This document shows positions 6,935 to 13,435 of a stretch of 13,435 nt of DNA, one piece after another. The translations under genes and the position numbers were made by a program. Within the stretch, counting starts at the first letter, position 1. Each line of letters starts with the position of its first letter. The DNA comes from an uncultured Methanomicrobiales archaeon (GTDB taxonomy: Archaea; Thermoplasmatota; Thermoplasmata; Methanomassiliicoccales; Methanomethylophilaceae): positions 1-13,435 of the forward strand of contig CALAVG010000133.1 in the NCBI GenBank assembly GCA_937892275.1, given 5' to 3'. The notes under the pieces are model-generated. The model saw nothing but the letters and a program-made list of their open reading frames with translations, was not told the origin of the DNA and did not search any database.

Positions 6935-7013
6935 TAGATTACCTCAGGGACGACCGTCCGAATGATGTTGACATATCATAGAAGATATTGAAATCTCTTC
7001 CCCGAACGTGAAC

Positions 7014-7598
7014 TCAATCCTGTTCCTTCTTTTCGTCTTCCGCTTCGCGTGCGTTCCTCTTCAACAGCATATGGTAGGACACGTTGCGGAGCAACTTGTC
7101 GAGATCGATGACATGACCGAAGATCTTGGCCTTGGTGTAATCCTCCTGAAGGTTCTCGTGGACCAGAAGCCTGAACCAGCTGCCGTTGGTGGAATAGGCA
7201 GTCAGATATCTGTCCCCGATCACCAGATCCTGGATGTCCACCATGTACATCGGGTTGGCATGTACAAATCCAGTGACATGGAGGTCCGCTCTGAGCTTTC
7301 CATTCTCCTTGGTAAAGATGAGCATCCTGTTCCTGATCTGATTGCTCAGAAGCTTCAGCCTGACCTGTCCATCAGATTGGGAATCGATGAGGCCCTGTAT
7401 CTCCTGACATCCGGACCTCAGGATGTATGCGTCATCCACATTGTACAGGAGCGCCGACATGCTCTCGGTGCTCTCCTTGAACGACTGCACTAAGTTGGAT
7501 TGCGAAATCGACCTGTCCATGGACAGGATGATGATGTTCAGGGCAAGGATCAGTAGCAGCACATCGGTAAAGACGTTAGTGGTCCCGTTATAATCCAC
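7014..7598 (-). CDS. Downstream fragment of a frameshifted membrane protein gene
   Basis: 194 residues from a GTG at 7598, but this GTG is probably not a real start: the frame is open further up, and its residues just before (GYTLAVNLVPLLFNV) continue a membrane segment smoothly from the upstream fragment 7588-7830 if one G is removed from the G5 run at 7638-7642. The fragment has a hydrophobic helix near its N-terminus (VLLLILALNIIILSM) and then a hydrophilic domain of about 160 residues rich in charged residues, ending in a Lys/Glu-rich tail. I recognise no family. The rejoined protein would be about 272 residues with three N-terminal helices and a cytosolic C-terminal domain. No RBS is seen before 7598. 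Confidence 0.65.
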   Translation of the reverse strand: MDYNGTTNVFTDVLLLILALNIIILSMDRSISQSNLVQSFKESTESMSALLYNVDDAYILRSGCQEIQGLIDSQSDGQVRLKLLSNQIRNRMLIFTKENGKLRADLHVTGFVHANPMYMVDIQDLVIGDRYLTAYSTNGSWFRLLVHENLQEDYTKAKIFGHVIDLDKLLRNVSYHMLLKRNAREAEDEKKEQD

Positions 7599-7830
7599 AT
7601 TGAACAGGAGCGGGACCAGGTTGACAGCCAGTGTGTACCCCCAGGCTGTTGTACTTGATATCTAGGATTATACCGAATATCGCGTACAGGATCATGACCA
7701 GGCCCATGACATAGCCGATGTGGGCCATTGCGAAATCCAACACCCCTCTATAGAGCCCGCGGAATCCCCCGTCATCCATGCTTGGTGAATCCCATACCAC
7801 GATATAACTTAGATTACCGACGCCGGACAT
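7588..7830 (-). pseudogene. Upstream fragment of the frameshifted membrane protein gene
   Basis: 80 residues from the ATG at 7830. Residues about 31-57 (MAHIGYVMGLVMILYAIFG and on) are a membrane helix. After ILDIKYNSLG the reading turns into a non-membrane-like tail (VHTGCQPGPAPVQCGL) and stops, while the -1-base reading continues as YTLAVNLVPLLF. The break lies in CTGGGGGTAC; with four G instead of five the two fragments are one gene of about 272 codons. The start is supported by GGGAG 5 nt upstream and a TATA element 21 nt upstream. The split could be a true mutation, a phase-variable G tract, or a sequencing error. Function unknown. Confidence 0.6.
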
Positions 7831-7851
7831 AGCAACTCCCTTTGAATGCAG

Positions 7852-7860
7852 TTATTAAAT
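7852..7860. promoter_or_regulatory. Shared divergent TATA element
   Basis: TTATTAAAT reads as a TATA-like box on both strands (ATTTAATAA in reverse). It is 21 nt from the ATG at 7830 on the minus strand and 26 nt from the ATG at 7887 on the plus strand, and no other AT-rich box lies in this short divergent gap. Confidence 0.5.
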
Positions 7861-7886
7861 CTAAGAGCATTCTCGGGCTAGATATC

Positions 7887-8774
7887 ATGCGTTCAGACCT
7901 GAAACCCGCCATGTATGTGGTGATAGGAGCATCCCTCTGGGGAATCATAGGTCTGTTCACGCGCCCGCTCTACGAATCCGGACTCTCTGCCCTTCAGATC
8001 GCTCTTTTGAGGTGTACGGTGACCTTGATCGCTTTGACCATCGTCATCCTGTTCCTTGACAGAGGACTCTTCAAGATAGATCCCAGAGACATATGGATGT
8101 TCATAGGAATGGGTCTGATAAGCTTCGTGTTCTTTAACTACATGTATTTCATGTCACAGCAAATGGTCTCGCTCTCCACAGCATCGGTGCTGCTGTACAC
8201 CGCACCATGCTTCGTCATGATGATGAGCATGGTCCTGTTCAAGGAGAAACTGACAAAGAATAAATTGCTGGCACTTGTCCTGGCCCTCATCGGATGCGTA
8301 TTCACCTCCGGGATCGGGTCCGGCGATATGAACATCGGAATCCTGTACGGGATCCTTGCCGGATTCGGCTACTCGCTGTATTCGATATTCGGGAAGTTCG
8401 CGCTGAGAAAATACAGTCTTCTGACGACGCTCTTCTACACGTTCCTTGTGGCCACGGTATGTCTGATACCCTTCACCGATGCACCTTACGTCATATCCTG
8501 CATGGGCGATACGGACGTACTACTGATGGCAATCGGGCTCGGAATGCTGTGCACCGTCCTGCCGTTCTACTTCTACACGGCGGGACTTAACGGCATGAAT
8601 GCCGGAAAGGCATCGATCATAGCGTTCGTGGAACCCATGGTGGCAACGGTCATGAGCATAATCGTGGGTGACGAGTTCGGATGGACCAACGTCCTTGGTA
8701 TAATCCTGATACTCGGATCGGTGATCCTCCTGAATCTGGGATCGAAGGAATCGGTTCAGGACGTATCTGGCTGA
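7887..8774 (+). CDS. EamA/DMT-family transporter, ten-helix permease
   Basis: 295 residues from the ATG at 7887. It has the two EamA repeats of the drug/metabolite transporter superfamily: repeat 1 begins GASLWGIIGLFTRPLYESG and includes LLRCTVTLIALTIVIL, and its end carries YTAPCFVMMMSMVLFKEKLT; repeat 2 begins GILYGILAGFGYSLYSIFGKF and ends FVEPMVATVMSIIVGDEFGW and ILILGSVILLNLG. These are the usual [YT]-x-P and E-P landmarks before the fourth helix of each repeat. Such proteins export amino acids or other small metabolites; the substrate cannot be read from sequence. A TTG at 7842 in frame is rejected because the putative TATA box would lie inside the gene; 7887 sits about 26 nt after it. 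Its 3' end is overlapped on the other strand by the regulator frame. Confidence 0.92.
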   Translation: MRSDLKPAMYVVIGASLWGIIGLFTRPLYESGLSALQIALLRCTVTLIALTIVILFLDRGLFKIDPRDIWMFIGMGLISFVFFNYMYFMSQQMVSLSTASVLLYTAPCFVMMMSMVLFKEKLTKNKLLALVLALIGCVFTSGIGSGDMNIGILYGILAGFGYSLYSIFGKFALRKYSLLTTLFYTFLVATVCLIPFTDAPYVISCMGDTDVLLMAIGLGMLCTVLPFYFYTAGLNGMNAGKASIIAFVEPMVATVMSIIVGDEFGWTNVLGIILILGSVILLNLGSKESVQDVSG

Positions 8775-9920
8775 CCTCGTACTGCCTTCCGTCTTGGAGA
8801 TCCTGCCGTCCTTCCTCATGTTCTGGAGCAGATTAGTAGCCTTCACGGAGAGCTGCTCATCTGAGAGACCTTTCCTGTCGCGGAGCTTCAGTATCCCGAC
8901 GACATCCGAACGTGTGACCGAACCGTTCTCGCTGAGCAGCTGTATGACGGCGTCATAATCGGAACCCTTGCTGAAACGGGATGATGGATCAGTGTAATCG
9001 AGGTTGATGCATGGGACCCCGTCATAGACGGTGACCAAACCTCTCGAGATAAGGGATTCCATCCTCTTATCCGACAGGTACCTTCCCGAGTCCAATCTGT
9101 CCAAGTCGAGGATGTCCTGCACATCGATGTCCCGGCGGATATCTAGTGCACGTGCAACTGCTCCCTCCCTCCTCCCCGGGAACGTGACAGATACCGAATC
9201 ATCGTTGATGTTGTAGCGAGGAAGTGGGAAATGTTTGTGCATCTGGGACATGTACAGATTGCGTATCCCTGCGGCGGAATTCGTGACCAATCCTATCTCG
9301 GTCATCACCTTGATCAGATACGAGTTCCTTGATGCCATGGTCTGGTTCTGACCCTTAACGAAGGATTCCGGCTGGACATCCGGGAACGACCCCTTGCTGA
9401 CCACAGTAACGGACTCGTTCTCCCTCTCGATCACATCTATGGTACCGCCCATGGTGTAATCCTGGTGTTGAAGGGCGTTGAACATCGCTTCCGTCAATGA
9501 AGCGACACGGTAGGTGCTGACGAACACCTGTCCCTCGCCGTCGTCTATCTTAACGGTGGAATTGCTGATGATCGAGGCGACCTTCCTTATCGCCAATACC
9601 ATGGAACCTCCGATGGTACGGGTCTCGACGACGGACCCATCGATGTCCAAAAGTCTCCATCTGACACATATCGATTGGGGCAGGATCTTCTCCGATACCT
9701 TCCCTAGCAGGATCATGGCCGCTACCGTGACCTTGCCCCTCTTCAGGACACCCACCTCGGATAGGAACTCGGCATCATCCATGTTCGACACGGCCTCCCT
9801 GTCCTCGGGATGCTCGGACACATAGGTCGCTCTGACCGCTCTGACCGCTTCGGGATCGAAACTACGGAGGTCGGCCTCTTGGATGACGTTCCCCGTCCAA
9901 TCGTCGTAGACGCTCTTCAC
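8520..9920 (-). CDS. RecG-like/COG2865 transcriptional regulator with HATPase_c_4 domain, lacking AlbA_2, with run-on C-terminus
   Basis: 466 residues from a GTG at 9920. Residues 1-40 (DWTGNVIQEADLRSFDPEAV and on) match the linker that in COG2865 proteins follows the N-terminal AlbA_2 (Schlafen-like) domain; that domain is absent. Residues 55-250 are the RecG-type/GHKL-like domain: AAMILLGK, LTEAMFNALQHQDY (144-155), VTVVSKGSFPDVQ, and AAGIRNLYMSQ. Residues about 325-395 are a winged helix-turn-helix (SENGSVTRSDVVGIL, then GRISKTEGSTRSARYVLN), presumably DNA-binding. The last 80 or so residues, antisense to the transporter gene, are Arg/His-rich and look non-native, so the original stop seems lost. 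The TATA box 22 nt upstream and a stop codon 11 codons before the GTG fix this start. Target genes are unknown; it is divergent from hdrD across 158 bp. Confidence 0.8.
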   Translation of the reverse strand: MKSVYDDWTGNVIQEADLRSFDPEAVRAVRATYVSEHPEDREAVSNMDDAEFLSEVGVLKRGKVTVAAMILLGKVSEKILPQSICVRWRLLDIDGSVVETRTIGGSMVLAIRKVASIISNSTVKIDDGEGQVFVSTYRVASLTEAMFNALQHQDYTMGGTIDVIERENESVTVVSKGSFPDVQPESFVKGQNQTMASRNSYLIKVMTEIGLVTNSAAGIRNLYMSQMHKHFPLPRYNINDDSVSVTFPGRREGAVARALDIRRDIDVQDILDLDRLDSGRYLSDKRMESLISRGLVTVYDGVPCINLDYTDPSSRFSKGSDYDAVIQLLSENGSVTRSDVVGILKLRDRKGLSDEQLSVKATNLLQNMRKDGRISKTEGSTRSARYVLNRFLRSQIQEDHRSEYQDYTKDVGPSELVTHDYAHDRCHHGFHERYDRCLSGIHAVKSRRVEVERQDGAQHSEPDCHQ

Positions 9921-9942
9921 GATACCTCTATCGACGTGGTGG

Positions 9943-9948
9943 TATAAA
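9943..9948 (-). promoter_or_regulatory. TATA element of the COG2865 regulator gene (leaderless)
   Basis: TTTATA on the minus strand, 22 nt before the GTG at 9920. No Shine-Dalgarno sequence lies between, so the message is probably leaderless and starts with GTG. Confidence 0.6.
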
Positions 9949-10012
9949 TCTCATTTATTCTCATTCCGAAATGTCCATACCAAAGAAAAGCGTCGTTTAA
10001 CCCCTATAACGC

Positions 10013-10020
10013 TTAAATAA
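10013..10020 (+). promoter_or_regulatory. TATA element of hdrD
   Basis: TTAAATAA on the plus strand, 58 nt before the ATG at 10079. With a start about 25 nt downstream it gives a leader of roughly 35 nt holding a hairpin and an RBS. The 158-bp divergent gap 9921-10078 also carries the regulator promoter; nothing else was seen in it. Confidence 0.6.
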
Positions 10021-10049
10021 AGAGAACAAGTCGACACAGCATTACATCC

Positions 10050-10065
10050 GGAGCACCCCCGCTCC
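10050..10065 (+). promoter_or_regulatory. Leader hairpin next to the hdrD RBS
   Basis: GGAGC, loop ACCCCC, GCTCC: a 5-bp stem directly before AAGAGGA (10066-10072). The left arm itself contains GGAG. It could present or protect the RBS; no function is demonstrated. Confidence 0.35.
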
Positions 10066-10078
10066 AAGAGGAATGAAT

Positions 10079-11290
10079 ATGCCGGAACTATTTGGTTTGA
10101 AAATCCGCAACATGCCGCAGATCGCACAGGAACTCACACAGTGCGTGCAGTGCGGATACTGTATCGACGTTTGCGAAGCACACGCCCAGACACCTTGGGA
10201 CTCTGTAACACCTAGGGGAAAGATCTACTACCTCAAGCAGATCGACCTCAAGGGAGCAGGAGCCATGGACAAGGTCCTCGGAAGGCCCGTCGAGCTCAGC
10301 CCCGAATTCGTCGACGCCATGTACAAATGTACAGGATGCGGAAACTGTGAGGTTGTCTGCCACGCCAAGATCCGTCTCGTGGACCTTTGGGAGACCATGA
10401 GGAAGTGGATGGTGGATATCGGAATTGGACCTATGCCCGCAGCGGTATCCATGGGAAAGAGCATCCACAAGAACCACAACCCCTACAACGAGCCCGACTC
10501 CAAGAGGGACGCGTGGTGGCCCGAGGAAGTAGAGAGACATGTACCTGCGAACGTCATCTTCTTCGCCGGATGTACCGGATCCTACAGGATGCAGCACATC
10601 GCACAGGCCGGAGTCAGGGTGCTCGACCGCGCAGGAATCAAGATGAACTGCCTGGGACCCGACGAATGGTGCTGTTCTTCACCCCTCATAAGGACCGGAA
10701 ACGAGAAGGAGTCCACAGCCTGTGCACAGCACAACGTCGAGAAGGCGGACGGCATGGGAGCGAAGGACATGGTCATGACCTGTTCCGGATGCTACAAGAC
10801 CGTTTCCTGCGACTTCGGAAGGTTCTACGCAAAGGCCGGACAGAACGTCTACCACTTCTCGCAGTACGTCGAGCAGCTCATAAACGACAGGAAGCTGCCC
10901 CTCAACAACGAATTCAAGCACAAGGTCACATACCACGACCCCTGCCATCTTGGAAGGCACTCCGGTGTCTACGACGCTCCCAGGAACGTCATCAAGAAGA
11001 TCAAGGGAGTCGAGTTCGTCGAGATGGAGAGGTCCAGGGAGAACTCCAGGTGCTGCGGAGCCGGAGGCGGATACAAGAGCCAGTTCAACGACTTCGCCGT
11101 GGCCGTCGCCATGGAGAGGATCAGGGACGCCGAGGCCACCGGGGCCGACGTGCTCATAACCTGCTGCCCGTTCTGCGTCCTCAACCTCACCCAGGGAGCC
11201 AAGAAGCTCGGGTCCAGCATCAAGGTCATGGACCTGTCCCAGGTTCTCCTGGAAGTCACCGCGCCCAAGGCCGAAGCCCCCAAGGCGTGA
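10079..11290 (+). CDS. hdrD: CoB-CoM heterodisulfide reductase, subunit D (HdrD)
   Basis: 403 residues. HdrD is the catalytic subunit that reduces CoM-S-S-CoB to the two thiols at the end of methanogenesis. Seen in order: two [4Fe-4S] ferredoxin motifs (C22, C25, C28, C32 and C84, C87, C90, C94), then two complete CCG domains that hold the active-site cluster: C165, C198-C199, C235-x2-C238, and C289, C325-C326, C363-x2-C366. The length fits HdrD (about 400). No hdrE (cytochrome b) gene is next to it, as in Methanomassiliicoccales, where HdrD is thought to work with an Fpo-like complex (known for that order; its use here is inferred). An in-frame ATG at 10073 touches the RBS, so the ATG at 10079, 6 nt after AAGAGGA, is preferred. 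Codons are strongly biased to C-ending forms, as in highly expressed genes. Other CCG proteins (GlpC, LldE types) are less likely. Confidence 0.85.
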   Translation: MPELFGLKIRNMPQIAQELTQCVQCGYCIDVCEAHAQTPWDSVTPRGKIYYLKQIDLKGAGAMDKVLGRPVELSPEFVDAMYKCTGCGNCEVVCHAKIRLVDLWETMRKWMVDIGIGPMPAAVSMGKSIHKNHNPYNEPDSKRDAWWPEEVERHVPANVIFFAGCTGSYRMQHIAQAGVRVLDRAGIKMNCLGPDEWCCSSPLIRTGNEKESTACAQHNVEKADGMGAKDMVMTCSGCYKTVSCDFGRFYAKAGQNVYHFSQYVEQLINDRKLPLNNEFKHKVTYHDPCHLGRHSGVYDAPRNVIKKIKGVEFVEMERSRENSRCCGAGGGYKSQFNDFAVAVAMERIRDAEATGADVLITCCPFCVLNLTQGAKKLGSSIKVMDLSQVLLEVTAPKAEAPKA

Positions 11291-11300
11291 TCCGAAACAG

Positions 11301-11332
11301 CCGGGGGCCTCCCCCGGATCCTTCTCGTTTTT
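11301..11332 (+). terminator. Intrinsic-type terminator after hdrD
   Basis: A perfect 7-bp stem CCGGGGG/CCCCCGG with a CCT loop (11301-11317), then 10 nt and a run of five T (11328-11332). It begins 10 nt after the hdrD stop and ends one base before the next gene's ATG. Confidence 0.65.
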
Positions 11333-11333
11333 C

Positions 11334-13435
11334 ATGTCGTTCGACCTCCTGTCGCCGGAACTCGTCTCTGTTCTGGCCGAGAAGGGGATCGTCTCCCCCA
11401 CGCCGCCGCAGGAGGACTCCATCCCGCGCATCATAAGAGGGGAGCACATCCTGATAGTCGCGCCGACCGGCATCGGGAAGACCGAGGCGGCGATGCTCCC
11501 GGTCCTCGACCTGATATACCGCTCCAAAGGAGACGCCAAAGGGTTCAGGTGCCTGTACATCACGCCGCTCCGCGCCCTCAACAGGGACATGCTGAGGAGG
11601 ATGGAGGACTACGGCAAAGCTCTGGGGATAAAGGTCGGCGTGAGGCACGGGGACACCCCGCAGCACGAGAGGGCCAGGCAGTCCGAGGACCCTCCGGAGA
11701 TCCTCATCACGACGCCGGAGACCCTGCAGGTGCTGTTCACCGGGAAGAGGCTCGCCAGGCATCTGGCGGCCGTGAGGTGGGTCGTCGTGGACGAGATCCA
11801 CGAGCTCGCGGACACCGAGAGGGGGGCTCAGCTCAGCGTCGCCATGGAGCGTCTCAGCGCGATCGCCGGGAACTACCAGAGGATCGGCCTGTCGGCCACC
11901 GTCGGCGACCCCGAGAGCGCCGCGATGTTCCTCGGGGGGAGGGGAAGGAGGGTGTCCATCCGCAAGCACGACACCTTCCGCGACTTCGAGATCTCCGTCG
12001 AGTGCCCTCCGCCGGAAGAGGACGCGAAGCTCATCGACAAGCTCCAGGGGGAGCCCGAGATAGTCGGGGTGATGAGGAGGGCCAGGGAGGTCATGGAATC
12101 CGGGAGGTCCACCCTGTTCTTCGTGAACACCAGGGAGACCGCCGAATGGCTGGCCTCGCGCTACCACGTGTGGGACGAGAGCATCTCGGTGGGGGTGCAC
12201 CACGGGTCGCTCTCCAAGGAGAACAGGATGGAGATGGAGGACCGCTTCAAGAAGGGGGACGTGCGGACCCTGATCTGCACGTCGTCCCTCGAGCTCGGCA
12301 TAGACGTGGGCTCCACCGACATGGTGATCCAATACAACTCCCCGAGGAAGGTCTCCCGCATGATCCAGCGCGCCGGGAGGGCCGGGCACAAGGTAGGGGA
12401 GAAGATCAGGGCCAGGGTCATGGCCACCGCTCCGGACGAGATCGCGGAGTCCCTCGTAATCGCCCGCAGATGCTCGGCGAAGGAGATGGACGAGCGCGAA
12501 GGGAGGCCGTCGCCGCTGTCTGTGGTGGCCAACCAGCTCATCGCCATGACGATGTCCGGGCCGGTGGACAGGGACACCGCGTACGGGTTCTTCCACGGAG
12601 CCTACCCGTTCAGGACACTGGCCAGGGAGGACATGGACGACGTTCTGGAGCAGCTGAAGTCGATCAAGCTAGTGTTCGAGGACGAAGGCAGGTTCAAGCG
12701 CTCCAGGAAGGGGATGGACTACTTCTACAACAACATCTCGATGATCCCGGACGAGCGCAGCTACAGGGTCCGCGACATAGGCACCAGAGCGATAATAGGC
12801 AGCCTGGACGAGAGCTTCGTGGCCACGTTCCAGGACACCAGGGCCATGTTCATCGCCAAAGGCCGCACCTGGAGGGTGGTGGAGATGCGCGAGGACGAGA
12901 TCCTGGTCGAGGAGGTCAGGGACATGGGCGAGGTCCCGTCATGGGTCGGCTCCGACATCCCTGTGCCCTTCGAGGTCGCCCGCGAAGTCGGGAGGATGCG
13001 CCGGCTCCGCGACTATGGCGACTATCCGGGGGACGAGAGGTGCGGCACCGTGCTGGAGAAGTTCTTCTCGGACCAGGTCGCGAGGCACAGGATGCCCGAC
13101 GACAGGACCGTGACGATAGATGCGGGCGATGGCATCACCATAGTGAACGCATGCTTCGGCACCCGCGTTAACGAGACCCTCGGGAAGATCTACGGGGCGC
13201 TCCTCTCGGCCCGTCTGGGGGAGAGCGTGGGGGTGACGGCGGACCCGTACAGGATCATGCTGGAGATGCCCCGGTTCATGGAGAGGGACAAGATAAGGGA
13301 GACCATAGTCTCCGTCAAGCCGGGGACGGTCGAGGCCCTGGCCAGGATGGTCATCCTCAACTCCACGTTCCTGAAATGGAGGTTCGCATTCGTCGCGAAG
13401 AAGTTCGGCATCGACCCGAAGGTCGCCTTCCTGAG
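11334..13435 (+). CDS. Lhr-type (large helicase-related) superfamily 2 ATP-dependent helicase, 3' end outside window
   Basis: The frame opens with ATG TCG TTC at 11334 and stays open for 700 codons to the window edge. Motifs in order: PTPPQ (22-26, Q motif), APTGIGKTEAA (43-53, Walker A), TPLRALNRDM (77-86, motif Ia), TTPET (126-130, Ib), VVVDEIHEL (150-158, motif II; Lhr proteins have DEIH or DEVH), SAT (187-189, motif III), FFVNTRETAEWLA (motif IV), TSSLELGIDVG (motif V) and QRAGRAGHK (near 345, motif VI), then a winged-helix part (SGPVDRDTAYGFFHGAYPF) typical of the Lhr core. Lhr unwinds DNA or RNA-DNA hybrids 3' to 5' and is linked to replication-coupled repair. The gene is GC-rich with many AGG, GGG and CCG codons, unlike the left of the window. 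No RBS or TATA box precedes the ATG, so expression may need read-through of the hdrD terminator. Confidence 0.9.
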   Translation, partial: MSFDLLSPELVSVLAEKGIVSPTPPQEDSIPRIIRGEHILIVAPTGIGKTEAAMLPVLDLIYRSKGDAKGFRCLYITPLRALNRDMLRRMEDYGKALGIKVGVRHGDTPQHERARQSEDPPEILITTPETLQVLFTGKRLARHLAAVRWVVVDEIHELADTERGAQLSVAMERLSAIAGNYQRIGLSATVGDPESAAMFLGGRGRRVSIRKHDTFRDFEISVECPPPEEDAKLIDKLQGEPEIVGVMRRAREVMESGRSTLFFVNTRETAEWLASRYHVWDESISVGVHHGSLSKENRMEMEDRFKKGDVRTLICTSSLELGIDVGSTDMVIQYNSPRKVSRMIQRAGRAGHKVGEKIRARVMATAPDEIAESLVIARRCSAKEMDEREGRPSPLSVVANQLIAMTMSGPVDRDTAYGFFHGAYPFRTLAREDMDDVLEQLKSIKLVFEDEGRFKRSRKGMDYFYNNISMIPDERSYRVRDIGTRAIIGSLDESFVATFQDTRAMFIAKGRTWRVVEMREDEILVEEVRDMGEVPSWVGSDIPVPFEVAREVGRMRRLRDYGDYPGDERCGTVLEKFFSDQVARHRMPDDRTVTIDAGDGITIVNACFGTRVNETLGKIYGALLSARLGESVGVTADPYRIMLEMPRFMERDKIRETIVSVKPGTVEALARMVILNSTFLKWRFAFVAKKFGIDPKVAFL

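Noticed and set aside
7842..7886. TTG start extending the EamA transporter by 15 residues
   Set aside because: The extension has no RBS, is not membrane-like, and contains the putative TATA box; the ATG at 7887 fits the promoter spacing.
10387..11436. A 349-codon plus-strand open frame over hdrD
   Set aside because: Low-complexity Arg/Gly/Gln-rich translation, fully overlapping the HdrD frame with its intact cysteine motifs.
11256..12596. A 446-codon minus-strand open frame
   Set aside because: Antisense to the Lhr motifs; Arg/Pro/Gly/His-rich product typical of GC-rich shadow frames.
11549..13171. A 540-codon plus-strand open frame
   Set aside because: It is a shadow of the Lhr gene in another frame: Arg/Gly/His-rich with no motifs, while the frame beginning at 11334 carries all helicase motifs in order.
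1..13435. CRISPR array, rRNA or tRNA genes, phage genes
   Set aside because: No spaced direct repeats, no recognisable RNA gene sequence and no phage-type protein were seen on either strand.

Overview
The window looks archaeal, most likely a methanogen of the Methanomassiliicoccales (Thermoplasmata). The clues are an HdrD-type heterodisulfide reductase subunit with no HdrE beside it, an XPD-type Fe-S helicase, an archaeal Lhr-type helicase, and TATA-box promoters placed so close to start codons that several transcripts must be leaderless. This assignment is inference from gene content; no rRNA or other marker is present.

Layout. (1) 1-2280, minus strand: an XPD/Rad3-family helicase with an added N-terminal zinc ribbon, overlapping by ATGA the start of a membrane protein cut by the window edge. 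(2) 2366-3483: a complete IS630-type insertion sequence with terminal inverted repeats flanked by TA. Its transposase lies in two frames joined at a TTTT-A7 slippery tract. (3) 3559-5549, minus strand: two overlapping genes for paralogous six-helix membrane proteins with a shared cytosolic domain, function unknown. (4) 5573-5780: a 192-bp non-coding element with 24-bp perfect inverted ends and an 8-bp direct repeat, best read as a MITE. It sits in the promoter of the paralog pair and has duplicated the TATA box. (5) 5822-6934, minus strand: an aldo/keto reductase with a C-terminal 2[4Fe-4S] ferredoxin domain. (6) 7014-7830, minus strand: a membrane protein gene split by a one-base shift in a G5 run. 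(7) 7887-8774, plus strand: an EamA/DMT transporter, divergent from (6) over one palindromic TATA element. (8) 8520-9920, minus strand: a RecG-like/COG2865 regulator lacking its usual N-terminal AlbA_2 domain; its reading frame runs 255 bases into the transporter gene. (9) 10079-11290, plus strand: HdrD, followed by a strong hairpin and T-tract. (10) 11334 to the window end, plus strand: an Lhr-type helicase, clearly GC-richer than the rest and open at the edge.

The genes do not form one pathway. HdrD is core methanogen energy metabolism (CoM-S-S-CoB reduction). The helicases are genome maintenance. The rest is accessory material with signs of mobile-element activity and gene decay. Expression shows a pattern: first genes of minus-strand units have a TATA element 21-23 nt upstream of the start codon (leaderless), while internal genes and hdrD have Shine-Dalgarno sequences. 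The most notable items are the MITE-like element in a promoter, the possible programmed -1 frameshift in the transposase, the two split or abnormal genes, and the uncharacterised tandem membrane paralogs.
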